From: Olavius algarvensis Delta 4 endosymbiont
GTDB taxonomy: Bacteria > Desulfobacterota > Desulfobacteria > Desulfobacterales > CAJINA01
Length of the DNA: 64,000 nt
NCBI GenBank assembly: GCA_905176665.1
Contig: CAJINA010000157.1
Coordinates: 186,001-250,000, forward strand
Reading direction: 5' to 3'
The notes beneath the pieces are model-generated. The model made no database searches, had not been told where the DNA came from, and worked only from the letters and a program-made list of their open reading frames with translations. Positions 45,167 to 54,456 of the stretch are shown here, in pieces; the stretch's first letter is position 1; every line of letters starts with the position of its first letter. The position numbers and the translations under genes were made by a program.

Positions 45167-45355
45167 GCGGCAGTCCTTTCAGGTTCGATAAGTCCGTTCA
45201 ATGCAATATGCTAAACAGTATCAGCGGTATTTCAAGTCCACGGTGCCCGCTGGCCGGAGCGGGCCCTTGTTTTGCTTGATTTAATTCCCGCTGTTTTATA
45301 TGGTGCAAAACCTGACGGCAAATGACTTCTAGTTGCCCCCGGATACCACAATACC

Positions 45356-45499
45356 AGAGGCTATCTGAAAAATAGGATTTTGGTTCAAGGTCAAGGCAGT
45401 CGCGAGATTCTAACCGGAGGAATACGCGAGTATTTCGAGGATTAGAATTGAACGCCCAGCGCCGAGATTGGGCCAAGAGACTTTTTTGAGATAGGCTCT
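45356..45499. repeat. Foldback element, copy A (144 bp)
   Basis: First of three related elements. Ends AGAGGCTATCTGAAAAA and its inverted partner (two mismatches in 17). Core shared with copies B and C: GTTCAAGGTCAAGGC, AACCGGAGGAATAC, GTATTTCGAGGATT. Inner arms AGATTCTAA / TTAGAATT pair. It lies in a divergent gap, ending 20 bases before the lipoprotein gene. Confidence 0.85.
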
Positions 45500-45519
45500 A
45501 AAATTGCTCAGGAGGATGC

Positions 45520-45975
45520 ATGCGGCGGTCAGTTATACTCTCGATTCTGCTTGCCATGGTACTTGCTACCGGTTGCCAGGAAAAAAAGGGCAATGTCTTC
45601 TTTATCATGTTCGAGAGCGCGCCCAATTTTTTTGAAAATGGTGTGTACGCCAATGGTGTCGGTATTGGTGAGATCGTTGAAAAGGCCACCGCGGGCAACG
45701 GCGTGACCCGGCTGGCAATTGTGCTAAATGGTGACAGCAAGGATATGCTGAAGGACAGCTCCGCTTTTTATGTGTCCACTGGCCGCCTGATGCATACTGC
45801 GCTGGCCGGATTTGGGAATCCGATTGAGCCCGGTGCAAAATTGATGGGTTTTAGCTCCCGGATGGGGGTCGGCTGGTTCAAAACCAAAAACCTGATGACC
45901 CAGACATCCCGGGCCGCGGCCAAACGTGCTCAGGAACTGTACGAAGCCTTTGAAGCCAGCACTAAAATGCAATAG
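45520..45975 (+). CDS. Lipoprotein with MCE/MlaD-like domain
   Basis: A 151-residue lipoprotein (lipobox VLATGC, Cys19) with one MCE-like domain: YANGVGIGEIVEKATAGNGVTRLAIVL and the ending NPIEPGAKLMGF fit the MlaD beta-barrel pattern. MCE proteins form rings that carry lipids between membranes. Here it stands alone, without the Mla permease and ATPase. AGGAGG just upstream gives the start. Confidence 0.72.
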   Translation: MRRSVILSILLAMVLATGCQEKKGNVFFIMFESAPNFFENGVYANGVGIGEIVEKATAGNGVTRLAIVLNGDSKDMLKDSSAFYVSTGRLMHTALAGFGNPIEPGAKLMGFSSRMGVGWFKTKNLMTQTSRAAAKRAQELYEAFEASTKMQ

Positions 45976-46052
45976 GCTCTCACCGGGGCTTATTCAATAT
46001 CCAATCACCAAGTAGATCATTATGCTTATTCCAAGGAAACCATCAATCTTTT

Positions 46053-46196
46053 GAAATGGTTTTAAAGCCTCCCATTGGGTTCAAGGTCAAGGCGGCCGGT
46101 AGATTTGAACCGGAGGAATACAGATAGTATTTCGAGGATTTAAATCTGCCGACCAACGCAGAGATTGAGCGTGAGGGGTGGCTTTAAAACCATTTC
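46053..46196. repeat. Foldback element, copy B (144 bp)
   Basis: Perfect 17-base terminal inverted repeats GAAATGGTTTTAAAGCC (46053-46069) and its complement (46180-46196). Inner arms AGATTTGAA / TTTAAATCT pair around ACCGGAGGAATAC-N4-GTATTTCGAGG. It sits between convergent genes and ends on the last base of the HD gene's stop codon. Confidence 0.88.
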
Positions 46197-46774
46197 TAGG
46201 CGGAGCCCTTCAGGCCGATCTCTTCCGCCACCTCCCGCATACCCATGATCGTATCCGTAATTAATTCGGAAATCTCGACGCCCAGCAGTTCCGCTCCCCG
46301 GGCGATGATTGTCCGATCCACACCGGCGGCGAAACGTTTATCTTTCCATTTCTTTTTGACGGATTTGGCTTTCATGTCCAGGACGCTCTTTGAGGGCCGG
46401 ACCAGGGCGCTGGTAGCCACCAGGCCGGTCAGTTCATCGATGGCGTAAAGCGTTTTTTCCAGTTCGCTTTCCGGTTTCACATCCACGCAAATCCCCCAAC
46501 CGTGGCTGATGACCGCCCGGATGTATTCCGCCGGCCAGTTGTTCTCCTCCAGGATTTGCTGTGTTTTTAGACAGTGCTGATCGGGATACTGTTCATAGTC
46601 CAGATCGTGAATGAGGCCGATGACACCCCATTTTTCCTCATCTTCACCCCTCTTTTTGGCCATGTACCGCATGACCCCCTCAACGGCCAGAGCATGTTTA
46701 ATTAAACTTTCGGATTTGTTGTAGCGGGTCAGAAGTTCAAATGCTTCCTCTCTGGTTGGTACGCTTTCCATCAT
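46196..46774 (-). CDS. HD domain hydrolase
   Basis: A 192-residue HD-superfamily protein with metal ligands His27 (KHALAVE), His56-Asp57 (LIHDLDYE) and a further His in AVISHGWG, then AIDELTGLV. This subfamily is usually annotated as a predicted hydrolase of unknown substrate. GGGAGG fixes the ATG at 46774. The stop codon abuts foldback element copy B. It follows the SH3/PilZ gene on the same strand. Confidence 0.85.
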   Translation of the reverse strand: MMESVPTREEAFELLTRYNKSESLIKHALAVEGVMRYMAKKRGEDEEKWGVIGLIHDLDYEQYPDQHCLKTQQILEENNWPAEYIRAVISHGWGICVDVKPESELEKTLYAIDELTGLVATSALVRPSKSVLDMKAKSVKKKWKDKRFAAGVDRTIIARGAELLGVEISELITDTIMGMREVAEEIGLKGSA

Positions 46775-46816
46775 TTTACCTCCCAATAACAGTCCGTTGA
46801 TGTCGTCGCAGACAGG

Positions 46817-46860
46817 CCAAACTAACTCAAAAGCGAAGTCGCTTACAAGGATTAGTTTGG
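46817..46860. repeat. Inverted repeat between PilZ and HD genes
   Basis: CCAAACTAA (46817-46825) pairs with TTAGTTTGG (46852-46860), enclosing a small second stem AAGCG/CGCTT (46831-46835, 46840-46844). No T-run follows on either strand, so it is not a standard terminator; it may modulate the HD gene 43 bases on. Confidence 0.55.
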
Positions 46861-46891
46861 GGGCCGAGGCAGGCCTCCCAGAATTCAATCG

Positions 46892-47884
46892 TTAGGGCAG
46901 GACACTTTGTTGGAAATGCACCGCGATGCCGGTTTCGGTCAGTCTTACGATCATGCCGTCCTGTTTAATATAACCGCCTGACCCGATGTCTGGGCAGGAG
47001 ATTGTAATTTCCTGGCCGACATTGAATTTTTCAGGTGTGTCGACGTAGACGCCGCTTTCACTTAAGTTGTTGATAAAACCGCGATAAAATTTACCGTCGA
47101 CTGCAAAATCAACCTCAATCAGCCTGTTCAGGCGTGGCGCGCGCCGTTTTTCGTTCACGGGTGGTTGCCCCGGGGTGATAGTTGGCCGCGTATCCGGGGG
47201 GGGCGTAACCGGAGGGGGCGTCACCGATTCAGTCCCGGCAGCCGGGGTACGCGTCCTCTTAAAGGCCCTTACCGCTACCAGCAGCGCGATGATGGCCAAT
47301 ACCAGTGGTGAAACGGAGAGCAACAGCCTGGCGTTGCCGCTGGCAGAGGCACCCGCGCTGGGTGTGGCTGATTTTCCGGTAGGCGTTATGGTTGTCTGTT
47401 TTTCAGCAGCCGGTTGGTTTTGTTTGGCGGTGTTTTTTTCTACCGCTACCGACGCCATTGCTTTGGCGGGTGTCGCGGATGACGGCCGCGCGGGAGGTTT
47501 AGCGGACACTGTCACCGGGGTTTGCGGCGAACTGGCCGCTATCGGCTGGGGGCTTTTAATCTCGGGCATCGACTCAGCGGCCTCCGCTGAGAGAATTTCC
47601 ACGTAACGCTTATAGACCCAGCCGTTGAAAAGGATGTAATTTTTCATGGCCGCAACCCGATACCAGCCGTCCTTTTCCCCATACACCTTTACGGGCAAAC
47701 CCTTTGAAAGACCGGCGACCACATCTCCTTGCAGGCCGGGTGTTTTGCGCAGGTTGACATTGGCCGTGACCGTGCCGAGGCGATATTCCTCGGCCAGGCC
47801 TGGAATTGGATGTATCCAATCCTGGAGCAGCATGCCTGTAAAGGCCAGGGCGATCAACAACTTGGTAGCCGATTTGAATTTCAT
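46892..47884 (-). CDS. SH3b - TM - PilZ protein
   Basis: A 330-residue membrane protein: signal-like helix, periplasmic bacterial SH3 domain (about 35-98, NVNLRKTPGLQGDVV...GWYRV), a long Pro/Ala/Thr/Ser-rich linker, one membrane helix (about 185-205, LLLSVSPLVLAIIALLVAV), and a cytoplasmic PilZ domain with RRAPR and NLSESG, the two c-di-GMP-binding motifs. It could pass a c-di-GMP signal to the cell wall, or the reverse (inference). Confidence 0.82.
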   Translation of the reverse strand: MKFKSATKLLIALAFTGMLLQDWIHPIPGLAEEYRLGTVTANVNLRKTPGLQGDVVAGLSKGLPVKVYGEKDGWYRVAAMKNYILFNGWVYKRYVEILSAEAAESMPEIKSPQPIAASSPQTPVTVSAKPPARPSSATPAKAMASVAVEKNTAKQNQPAAEKQTTITPTGKSATPSAGASASGNARLLLSVSPLVLAIIALLVAVRAFKRTRTPAAGTESVTPPPVTPPPDTRPTITPGQPPVNEKRRAPRLNRLIEVDFAVDGKFYRGFINNLSESGVYVDTPEKFNVGQEITISCPDIGSGGYIKQDGMIVRLTETGIAVHFQQSVLP

Positions 47885-47939
47885 CGATGCACTCCGCTAT
47901 AGTTGTGGTGTTGCCTTTCCCGTCGTAGCGGGTTTTAAT

Positions 47940-48473
47940 TCAATGCTCCGGCATGCCGCTGGGCTTGCCGAGGTGATGTTCGTGTTCCCGTGCCAGCATA
48001 TCCGCCGGTATGGTTGTGATCAACTGCAGGCTGACCGTGTCCGTCTGTTTACGCACCACGAGACCGTTGATATCCAGGGTGCTTTCATCAGAGAAGACGA
48101 GGGTGCCCCGGACCCAGTCCTGGAGGTTGATATCGGTTTTGTTTTCGAACCGCAGGCCTCTCTCCGAGATATCCAGGACCTCGAGTTCATCCCTTTCCAC
48201 GATAAGTCGGGGGCGCCGGTTGAGCCGGTGGCGGATGCGGGGAAATTCGCGGCGCTCTGCAAAGGTGTCTTCCGGGGTTTGGATCCGGGGAGGGCTGGTT
48301 CCGGCGGGAACGTTTTTAATGATGATGGACACGAAAAGAAAAACCACGGTGATCCCGGCGATAAACCAGGCGAAAAAATTGGGCAGCCCAAGGAAAAAAG
48401 ACTTGTTCAGCCAGATGATAAGGGCCCCGCAGATGACGCAGGCACTTGTTATGTACAGGACCTTGGTGCGCAT
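47940..48473 (-). CDS. Membrane-anchored PilZ protein
   Basis: A 177-residue protein with two N-terminal membrane helices (about 7-23 and 30-52) and a PilZ domain (RREFPRIRHR and DISERGLRFE), so both c-di-GMP motifs are present. It lies 55 bases upstream of the SH3b-PilZ gene on the same strand, so the pair may be cotranscribed. The gap 48474-48722 holds nothing recognisable. Confidence 0.82.
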   Translation of the reverse strand: MRTKVLYITSACVICGALIIWLNKSFFLGLPNFFAWFIAGITVVFLFVSIIIKNVPAGTSPPRIQTPEDTFAERREFPRIRHRLNRRPRLIVERDELEVLDISERGLRFENKTDINLQDWVRGTLVFSDESTLDINGLVVRKQTDTVSLQLITTIPADMLAREHEHHLGKPSGMPEH

Positions 48474-48722
48474 GGATATTACCCGCTCTTCAGATGGCGC
48501 GGCCTGACCGGCGGCCGCACAGAGGTAGAAATGCCGAAAAAAATTCTCCCGTAATGGTCTGGCAACAATGTAACGAGCCTACCATAAATAATATCAAAAG
48601 GCAAAAAAATGAGATATACCGAAGGGTTCTGAGCCTGGCCGGGGTTGGTTGGGCAGGTGGGACCCAGAATTTTAACAGGTGACTGACCCGGGGATGATCC
48701 ACGACCTTCCCCGGGCAGCGGA

Positions 48723-49037
48723 TTATTTCTGAACGATCTGGGTGTCGATCTTGTTGGCCAGTTCCAATGAAGAATTTAGGGCATCGTTTATGTTGAACAT
48801 CTGAATTTTAAAGGTTTTCAGTGAAGCGGGTGTCGCTTTAATGGCGGTGCCGCTGTTGAAAAGCGTTTGCAGCGATTTGGCCCGGTTAGACAATTCATCC
48901 AGCCTACCCGCAAAAGCACCGATCTCGTCAGCCCACTTTTCCCGATCTTCTGTGTTAACGGCAACCGGGGTGTTGCCCATCCCTTCCATGAGCGCTTCTA
49001 TACCGTAATCTTTGGGGTCGAGGTTGATTTCGTACAT
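48723..49037 (-). CDS. Small helical protein of unknown function
   Basis: A 104-residue protein, soluble, with a long helical part (about 33-100, heptad-like spacing in LDELSNRAKSLQTLF and LNSSLELANKIDTQI) that may form a coiled coil. A strong AAAGGAGG site supports the start. No family recognised. A G-rich foldback lies 44 bases upstream. Confidence 0.65.
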   Translation of the reverse strand: MYEINLDPKDYGIEALMEGMGNTPVAVNTEDREKWADEIGAFAGRLDELSNRAKSLQTLFNSGTAIKATPASLKTFKIQMFNINDALNSSLELANKIDTQIVQK

Positions 49038-49080
49038 GTCGTCCTCCTTTGCCGAGCGCGAGGTTAAACCTGAAGATGCT

Positions 49081-49135
49081 GCGGAATCAGGACGCTATGG
49101 GGTGTGGGGAGTGGGGGAGGGCGTCCTGATTCCGC
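49081..49135. repeat. 15-bp perfect inverted repeat with a G4-type loop
   Basis: GCGGAATCAGGACGC (49081-49095) and its exact complement (49121-49135) enclose a 25-base G-rich loop with four G-runs: 99-102, 106-109, 113-117 and 119-121 (last digits of 49,0xx-49,1xx), separated by TGT, AGT and A. That fits the G3+N1-7 quadruplex rule on the plus strand. Confidence 0.85.
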
Positions 49136-49503
49136 TACCGCTATGCGGTAAACTGCTTAGTTCTATTGTAAGGATCAAATATGATTACAATTTTTGTGCC
49201 ACAAACGTGAATTTTGTGTATATCGTAGGATTCAAGCTGCTTAGAATCTGCCCATTAATATGAATGTTCCTTCAGTTTCAAATATTTATGCATAGGATGT
49301 ACATTAGGGTGGCAATATTCGTTCATAATCCAAAGTTATTGACTAAAATCCGGGAAAAGAATAAATAAAACGCATATTTTAGGATGGTTATAATCAGTAC
49401 CGTCACCTGAAGCCCATGCTCACACCTGTGTTATGTCCCCGGCGATCGGTACTGTTGCTGCCGCCGGGTGCCCAGATAGATTTCAGTACAGAGGCGCTAA
49501 TCC
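49136..49503. promoter_or_regulatory. AT-rich region with the kinase operon promoter
   Basis: No gene is seen. TTGACT (49339-49344), 17 bases, TAAATA (49362-49367) on the plus strand is a fair promoter for the lipid kinase/histidine kinase pair. TTTGTG-C-CACAAA (about 49194-49206) is a palindrome that could bind a regulator. Confidence 0.5.
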
Positions 49504-50403
49504 GTGAAACTGTTATTGATCGCGAATCCACGCTCCCGGGGAGCGGTTTCCATGGAGGTTATTGCCCGGGTCCAGGAAAGGCTGGAGGCCGCCAGGTTCA
49601 GCGTTGACCTGCTAGTAACCCGCCATCATGAACACGGTTTGCACCTGTTGGACGGGCAGCCCCTCGACAGCTATGCTGGGGTTGTGGCCATGGGCGGGGA
49701 CGGCACCAATTATCATGTGCTCAATGCCGTATTGAACAATTACCGTGGCCCCCGGCCGCCGTCCCTCGGGATCATCCCGGTAGGACGGGGCAACTCCTTT
49801 GCCCGGGACTTGAACCTGTTTTCGATAGACGATGGTATTAACGCGCTGATCGGCGCCCGGACCCGACCTGTTGACGTGTGTACATTTTCCCAGGCGGGGC
49901 GGGATCTCTATTTTGTCAATGTCATGGGATTTGGATTTGTTACCGACGTGGCCTGCACAGCGGCTCGTTTCAGCCGCACCGGCGATTTCAGTTACATTAT
50001 CGGTGTGCTGCACCGGGTATTGGGCTTGAAAACCTATGAGCTTATATTGGACCTTGACGGTGAACACATCACTGGTCCCAATTGTTTTGTCGAGTTTTGC
50101 AACTCCAGGTACACCGGCGGCGACATGCTCATGGCACCGGACGCCCGGATTGACGATGGCCTCTTCGATGTGGTCGTGGCTGGTCCGGTAAGCAGGCTGA
50201 GCCTGATTGCTACCCTGCCGAAGCTATTTAAAGGCCGCCACGGCGAAAACCGGGCGGTGCGTTTCTACCAGGGGCGTAAGGCCCGGGTTCAGACGCAGCC
50301 GCTCAAAGACTTGCTCCCGGACGGGGAAATATTTGGCAAAACCCCGACCGCAATCGGCATATTGCCGCGGTCGGTAGACTATTTTTATGGCGCCTGCTCT
50401 TAA
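49504..50403 (+). CDS. Diacylglycerol kinase-like lipid kinase
   Basis: A 299-residue protein of the DAGK catalytic (YegS-like) family, which phosphorylate lipids such as diacylglycerol. The nucleotide motif GGDGTN is at 64-69, and PVGRGNSFARDL and the C-terminal DGEIFGKTP match the family. The start is GTG at 49504 behind GAGG. The histidine kinase gene begins 17 bases before its end, so the two are coupled. Confidence 0.88.
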   Translation: MKLLLIANPRSRGAVSMEVIARVQERLEAARFSVDLLVTRHHEHGLHLLDGQPLDSYAGVVAMGGDGTNYHVLNAVLNNYRGPRPPSLGIIPVGRGNSFARDLNLFSIDDGINALIGARTRPVDVCTFSQAGRDLYFVNVMGFGFVTDVACTAARFSRTGDFSYIIGVLHRVLGLKTYELILDLDGEHITGPNCFVEFCNSRYTGGDMLMAPDARIDDGLFDVVVAGPVSRLSLIATLPKLFKGRHGENRAVRFYQGRKARVQTQPLKDLLPDGEIFGKTPTAIGILPRSVDYFYGACS

Positions 50404-52834
50404 TATATACTTGATCCCCCCTCTGTTGACCCTGCTCATCAGCCTGTGGCTGGCATCGGCCACCTTTTTCAAGTCCGGCAGACTCAACAAACACAATATT
50501 CTCTTTTCGGCGATGTTTCTCCTGCACTCCCTGCCGGGGTTTGCCTTTACTTCCCATCATCTCATTGATAGCCAGGCCACGATTCTTTCGATAGAAAGAA
50601 CCATCCATTTCTTCTACGTCTACCTGCCGATCGTGTACCTGATGTTTTTCCATTCCCTTTTGGAGATCCAGCGTCCCTGGATGATTGTGACCGGCTTCGC
50701 GTGCAGCGCGACCTTCTCTGTTCTGACGTTCACGGATGCCTATTTCTATGGGCTGTATGAATATGACTGGGGCTATATCGCGCAAGGCGGTTTGGCTTTC
50801 ATGCTTTTTGGCGCCTATGCTTTTGTTATTATTATGTACACGTTCTGGATTTTCCTGCGGAGCCTGCGCACCGAGGTTAACCCCGTCACCAGACGGCGGA
50901 ACATATATTTTCTCTGGGCCGTGGGATTGTCAGCTTTTTTGACCCTGTGCAATATTCCGGCGATCAGTGGGTATGACCTGTATCCGGCCGGTAACTTTTC
51001 TTTTATACCGCTCGCCGTGCTTGGATATGCGGCCTTGAAATACCGGCTGCTCAGTTTTCAGGATTTCACCAATCAGATCGCCTACTGGGTCGCCACCCTG
51101 GTGTTGATCCTGGTACCCAACTTGCTGGTTTTTTTGGGCTTGCGACACTATCTCCAGGATTTGGCCGGGCCGCAATCGTTTATCATGATGTCGCTGTGGT
51201 TTGCCGCCAATTATTTCTACCTGGTGACCTTCCAACCGAAAATTAACCGCGTTTTCCACAAGACCCGTCTCAATCTGGAAAAAGCAGAGGCCCTCTTTTT
51301 GGAGAACATATTTTCCCTGCGCACGCTGGCGCGTTTCGAACAGGAATTTGGTAAGTTTTTCAGCGATCATCTGTTGATGTCGTCTTGCCGTCTCTATCTT
51401 TCCACGTCCTCGGCCGGACGGTATGCAAACAGCGCCGGTGAACAGTTAAACGTGAGCGCCGGTCTGCAGCACTGGATGGTAACTGAAAAATCTGTTGTGG
51501 ATTTCAATTTCTTGACCGCGCACCCCAGATATGAACCTGTCAGTGAGGACCTGGGTCGCCTTTTGGTCGACATGGAAGCCGTCTATCTGATTCCGGTGGT
51601 CAGGCGCGACAGCCTCATTGCCCTGGTATTCCTGCCGGAAAAAGCCAACCAACAGCCATTAACGACGGATGAAGCGCATTTTATCGACAATATAACCAGT
51701 GCGGTGGCTGTTTCTCTGTCCAATGCAGCTATGTTCCAGCACATTAAAGATTTAAAAGACGACCTCGAGAACCGGACGGCGGAACTGTCCAAGGAAATCC
51801 TCCAACGCGAACAGCTCGAAGAGCAATTGTCCAATGCCCGCAAAATGGAGGCGCTGGGCACCCTGGCCGGTGGGGTCGCCCATGATTTGAATAACATCCT
51901 GTCCGGGATTGTCAGCTACCCCGAATTGATTCTGGATGATATCGACACCCAAAGTCCCCTCTACCAGCCCCTGCAGGATATCAAGACCTCCGGCGAGAAA
52001 GCCGCCCTGGTCGTCGAAGACCTTTTGACCCTCGCCCGGCGCGGGGTACCCACGACCGAAGTTCTTGATTTAAACCAAATCATTGATGATTACCTGTCGA
52101 GCCCGGAGTATGCCAAGCTGCGGTCTCTTCATCCGGATGTGACTCTAGACACCCAAATGGAGGCCGCCTTGCCGGCTATGTTGGGCTCGGCTGTTCATCT
52201 TTCCAAGACATTGATGAACCTGGTGGCCAACGCCTTTGAGGCCATTAAAATTCAGGGGCGGGTGATCATCCGCACCGCACCTAAAAAGGTTATCGACCCC
52301 AAAGATTTAAATGGGGCGGTTCCGCCGGGAGATTACCTGGTCCTGACGGTTTCCGACAACGGTATCGGCATTGCCAGCGATGACCTCCGCCGGATATATG
52401 AACCTTTCTACACCCGGAAAAAAATGGGACGCAGTGGTTCCGGGCTGGGGATGGCGGTGGTCTGGGGCACAGTTGAAGACCACAAGGGAATTATTCTGGC
52501 TGACAGCAAGCCCGGCAAGGGAACCACCTTCGATATCTATTTTCCCGTGATCGAAGAAATATTGAACAGCGCAGCTGAGGCGGCCCGGTCGGAAGAGTTC
52601 CGGGGGAACGGAGAAACGATTCTCGTTATCGACGATGTTGAAAACCAGCGCAAGATCGCGACCCTGATGCTGAAGAAATTGGGGTACCGGCCGCGGGCCG
52701 TGGCCAGTGGCGAGGCCGCAGTTGAATTTTTGAAAAAAGATCCGGCCGATCTCCTGCTACTCGATATGATCATGGTTTCGGGGATGGACGGTCTGGAAAC
52801 CTATCGCCAAATCGTGGAGATTTGCCCCGGCTAG
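50387..52834 (+). CDS. Hybrid histidine kinase, receiver cut by TAG
   Basis: An 815-residue sensor kinase: seven or eight membrane helices (about 5-230), a GAF-like domain (about 290-450), coiled coil, HisKA with His499 (GVAHDLNNILSG), HATPase with NALVANAFEAI-type N box, SDNGIGI and GSGLGMAVV, then a receiver with Asp793 (LLLLDMIM). The receiver stops early at TAG, codon 816, in the ICPG-stop-KVVIASGYSE stretch, where related proteins have glutamine. Phosphorylation site is kept, but strands 4-5 and the switch lysine are lost unless the codon is read through. Confidence 0.88.
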   Translation: MAPALNIYLIPPLLTLLISLWLASATFFKSGRLNKHNILFSAMFLLHSLPGFAFTSHHLIDSQATILSIERTIHFFYVYLPIVYLMFFHSLLEIQRPWMIVTGFACSATFSVLTFTDAYFYGLYEYDWGYIAQGGLAFMLFGAYAFVIIMYTFWIFLRSLRTEVNPVTRRRNIYFLWAVGLSAFLTLCNIPAISGYDLYPAGNFSFIPLAVLGYAALKYRLLSFQDFTNQIAYWVATLVLILVPNLLVFLGLRHYLQDLAGPQSFIMMSLWFAANYFYLVTFQPKINRVFHKTRLNLEKAEALFLENIFSLRTLARFEQEFGKFFSDHLLMSSCRLYLSTSSAGRYANSAGEQLNVSAGLQHWMVTEKSVVDFNFLTAHPRYEPVSEDLGRLLVDMEAVYLIPVVRRDSLIALVFLPEKANQQPLTTDEAHFIDNITSAVAVSLSNAAMFQHIKDLKDDLENRTAELSKEILQREQLEEQLSNARKMEALGTLAGGVAHDLNNILSGIVSYPELILDDIDTQSPLYQPLQDIKTSGEKAALVVEDLLTLARRGVPTTEVLDLNQIIDDYLSSPEYAKLRSLHPDVTLDTQMEAALPAMLGSAVHLSKTLMNLVANAFEAIKIQGRVIIRTAPKKVIDPKDLNGAVPPGDYLVLTVSDNGIGIASDDLRRIYEPFYTRKKMGRSGSGLGMAVVWGTVEDHKGIILADSKPGKGTTFDIYFPVIEEILNSAAEAARSEEFRGNGETILVIDDVENQRKIATLMLKKLGYRPRAVASGEAAVEFLKKDPADLLLLDMIMVSGMDGLETYRQIVEICPG

Positions 52835-52978
52835 AAGGTGGTCATCGCGAGCGGGTACTCGGAAACCGAACGGGTCCGTCAGGTCCAGGCCCTCGGCGCC
52901 GGGGCCTACATTAAAAAACCCTACCTGTTGCAGGAACTTGGGCAAGCGCTCAAAGCGGAATTGGCCAAGGATCGGTAA
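52835..52978 (+). pseudogene. Receiver C-terminal remnant after in-frame TAG
   Basis: Forty-seven codons in the same frame directly after the TAG: KVVIASGYSETERV, then GAGAYIKKPYLLQELG with the conserved receiver lysine, ending at TAA 52976-52978. The protein sense is perfectly kept, so the stop is recent, read through, or an error. Confidence 0.85.
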
Positions 52979-53000
52979 AGCCGGGCTACCCGGCAACGCC

Positions 53001-54296
53001 TTACCGGGCTCCGGTTTTGAGTGCATTCGTTACTTTCAAACCGATATTTCTCAGCACATTGACCGCCAGGAATTTTTCCAGGTAGCCGTATTTCATCCCC
53101 AACTGTGAACGTCGGTAAATGGACCGCATGGAAAAGAACTCACGTTCGGCCCGGTTCAGGGCGGCCGTTAAACTCTCCGGCGAAAAATGCCTGGGGCGGA
53201 AGACACACTTTTCCATGGTGTAGTCATCCCAGTTCTTGCTGATAATACGGCCTTCGGACTCCAGGCGTTCAAACAGGGCGGTGCCCGGGAAGGGGGTGAG
53301 GATGGTAAAAAGGGCCAGCTCCATTTTGGCGGTAATGCAAAATTCCAGGGTGCGGTTGATGGTGTCGGGCGTGTCATGATCGAAGCCGAAAATGAAGGAG
53401 CCGACGACGCCGATCCCGCGGTTATGCAGTTTGCGGACAACGGAAAGATAATAATCGCGGCTTACCGTCTGCTTGGTGACCTGGCGGCTGTTCTCAGGGT
53501 TCAGGCTTTCAAAGCCGATCAGCAAGGCATTGCAGTTGGTGCGGGCGAAAATGTCTACCACTGCTTCATCCTCTACCACCGGCAGGCGGCACTGGCCATA
53601 CCAGTTCTTACCCGTTTGCGAGACTGCTTCCAGGAGTTCACTATAAAACTCCCGGGTTTTCCGGGAGGTGCCGAAAAAATTATCATCCACGAAGAAGATG
53701 TTGGGTGAAGCAACCTGCTTGATTTCTCGGATCACTTCGCTCGCCCGGCGCTGCAGATAGAATTTGCCGAAGATGCTTTGCATGGAACAAAATTCGCAGT
53801 TCATTTCACATCCCCGCGAAGCCATCATGGATGTACACCAGCGGTTGGGTGCGGCAATGTTTTCCAGCGGCGGCAGGCGTTCGGGTACGTAGTTGTGGTA
53901 GAAAGGCTTCAGGCAATTGTTCTCGATATCGCGGATGATATGCGGCAGCGTGGTTTCCCCATTGCCGATGGCCACCGCGTCGGCGTGCTGTTTGGCTTCC
54001 GTGGGGCGGGCGCTGGCGTGTGGTCCACCCAGGATGACCTTGATACCTCTTTGACGGTACCGATCGGCAATACGGTAGGCCCGGTTGGCCGTAACCGTCA
54101 AGGTGGTGATGGCGACCAGGTCCGCAGGGGCGGTGTAATCGACCGGCTCCCGGGCCTCATACACGATCCGGACGTCATGCTGCGGCGGGATGAGGCGCGA
54201 CAGGTAGGCCAGGGTGATGCCGTGCAGAGGCATCAGGCGATGGGCGAAGCGATTGAGACCAAAGTAGTGAAAAGGGTGGATGAGGGTGATTTTCAT
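53001..54296 (-). CDS. B12-binding-type radical SAM protein
   Basis: A 431-residue class B radical SAM enzyme. The N-terminal part (about 1-135) has a cobalamin-binding Rossmann form (VILGGPHAS...AIGNGETTLP), although the usual DxHxxG signature is not clear. The iron-sulfur motif CEMNCEFC (about 160-170) and the FVDDNFFG and GFESLNP stretches follow. Such proteins methylate or rearrange unreactive carbons, for instance in hopanoids or antibiotics; the substrate is unknown. Divergent from the reductase gene. Confidence 0.88.
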   Translation of the reverse strand: MKITLIHPFHYFGLNRFAHRLMPLHGITLAYLSRLIPPQHDVRIVYEAREPVDYTAPADLVAITTLTVTANRAYRIADRYRQRGIKVILGGPHASARPTEAKQHADAVAIGNGETTLPHIIRDIENNCLKPFYHNYVPERLPPLENIAAPNRWCTSMMASRGCEMNCEFCSMQSIFGKFYLQRRASEVIREIKQVASPNIFFVDDNFFGTSRKTREFYSELLEAVSQTGKNWYGQCRLPVVEDEAVVDIFARTNCNALLIGFESLNPENSRQVTKQTVSRDYYLSVVRKLHNRGIGVVGSFIFGFDHDTPDTINRTLEFCITAKMELALFTILTPFPGTALFERLESEGRIISKNWDDYTMEKCVFRPRHFSPESLTAALNRAEREFFSMRSIYRRSQLGMKYGYLEKFLAVNVLRNIGLKVTNALKTGAR

Positions 54297-54456
54297 GGAA
54301 AAAGACCTTTATCAGGTTCTATTCAAATTTTCAAACAAATGCAATATTTTGAATGTTGGCGCGTTTTGGCGAAATGTTTGTCTGTCCGAGGGCCGCTATG
54401 GTATCCCCGCGTAGGTGATTTCAAGCATTGAACATGTATCGCAAAGGAGCAAGTGT

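Noticed and set aside
52832..52834. TAG read as pyrrolysine.
   Set aside because: The position is a surface loop where relatives have glutamine, the protein is not a methyltransferase, and no Pyl genes are in the window. Still testable by searching the genome.
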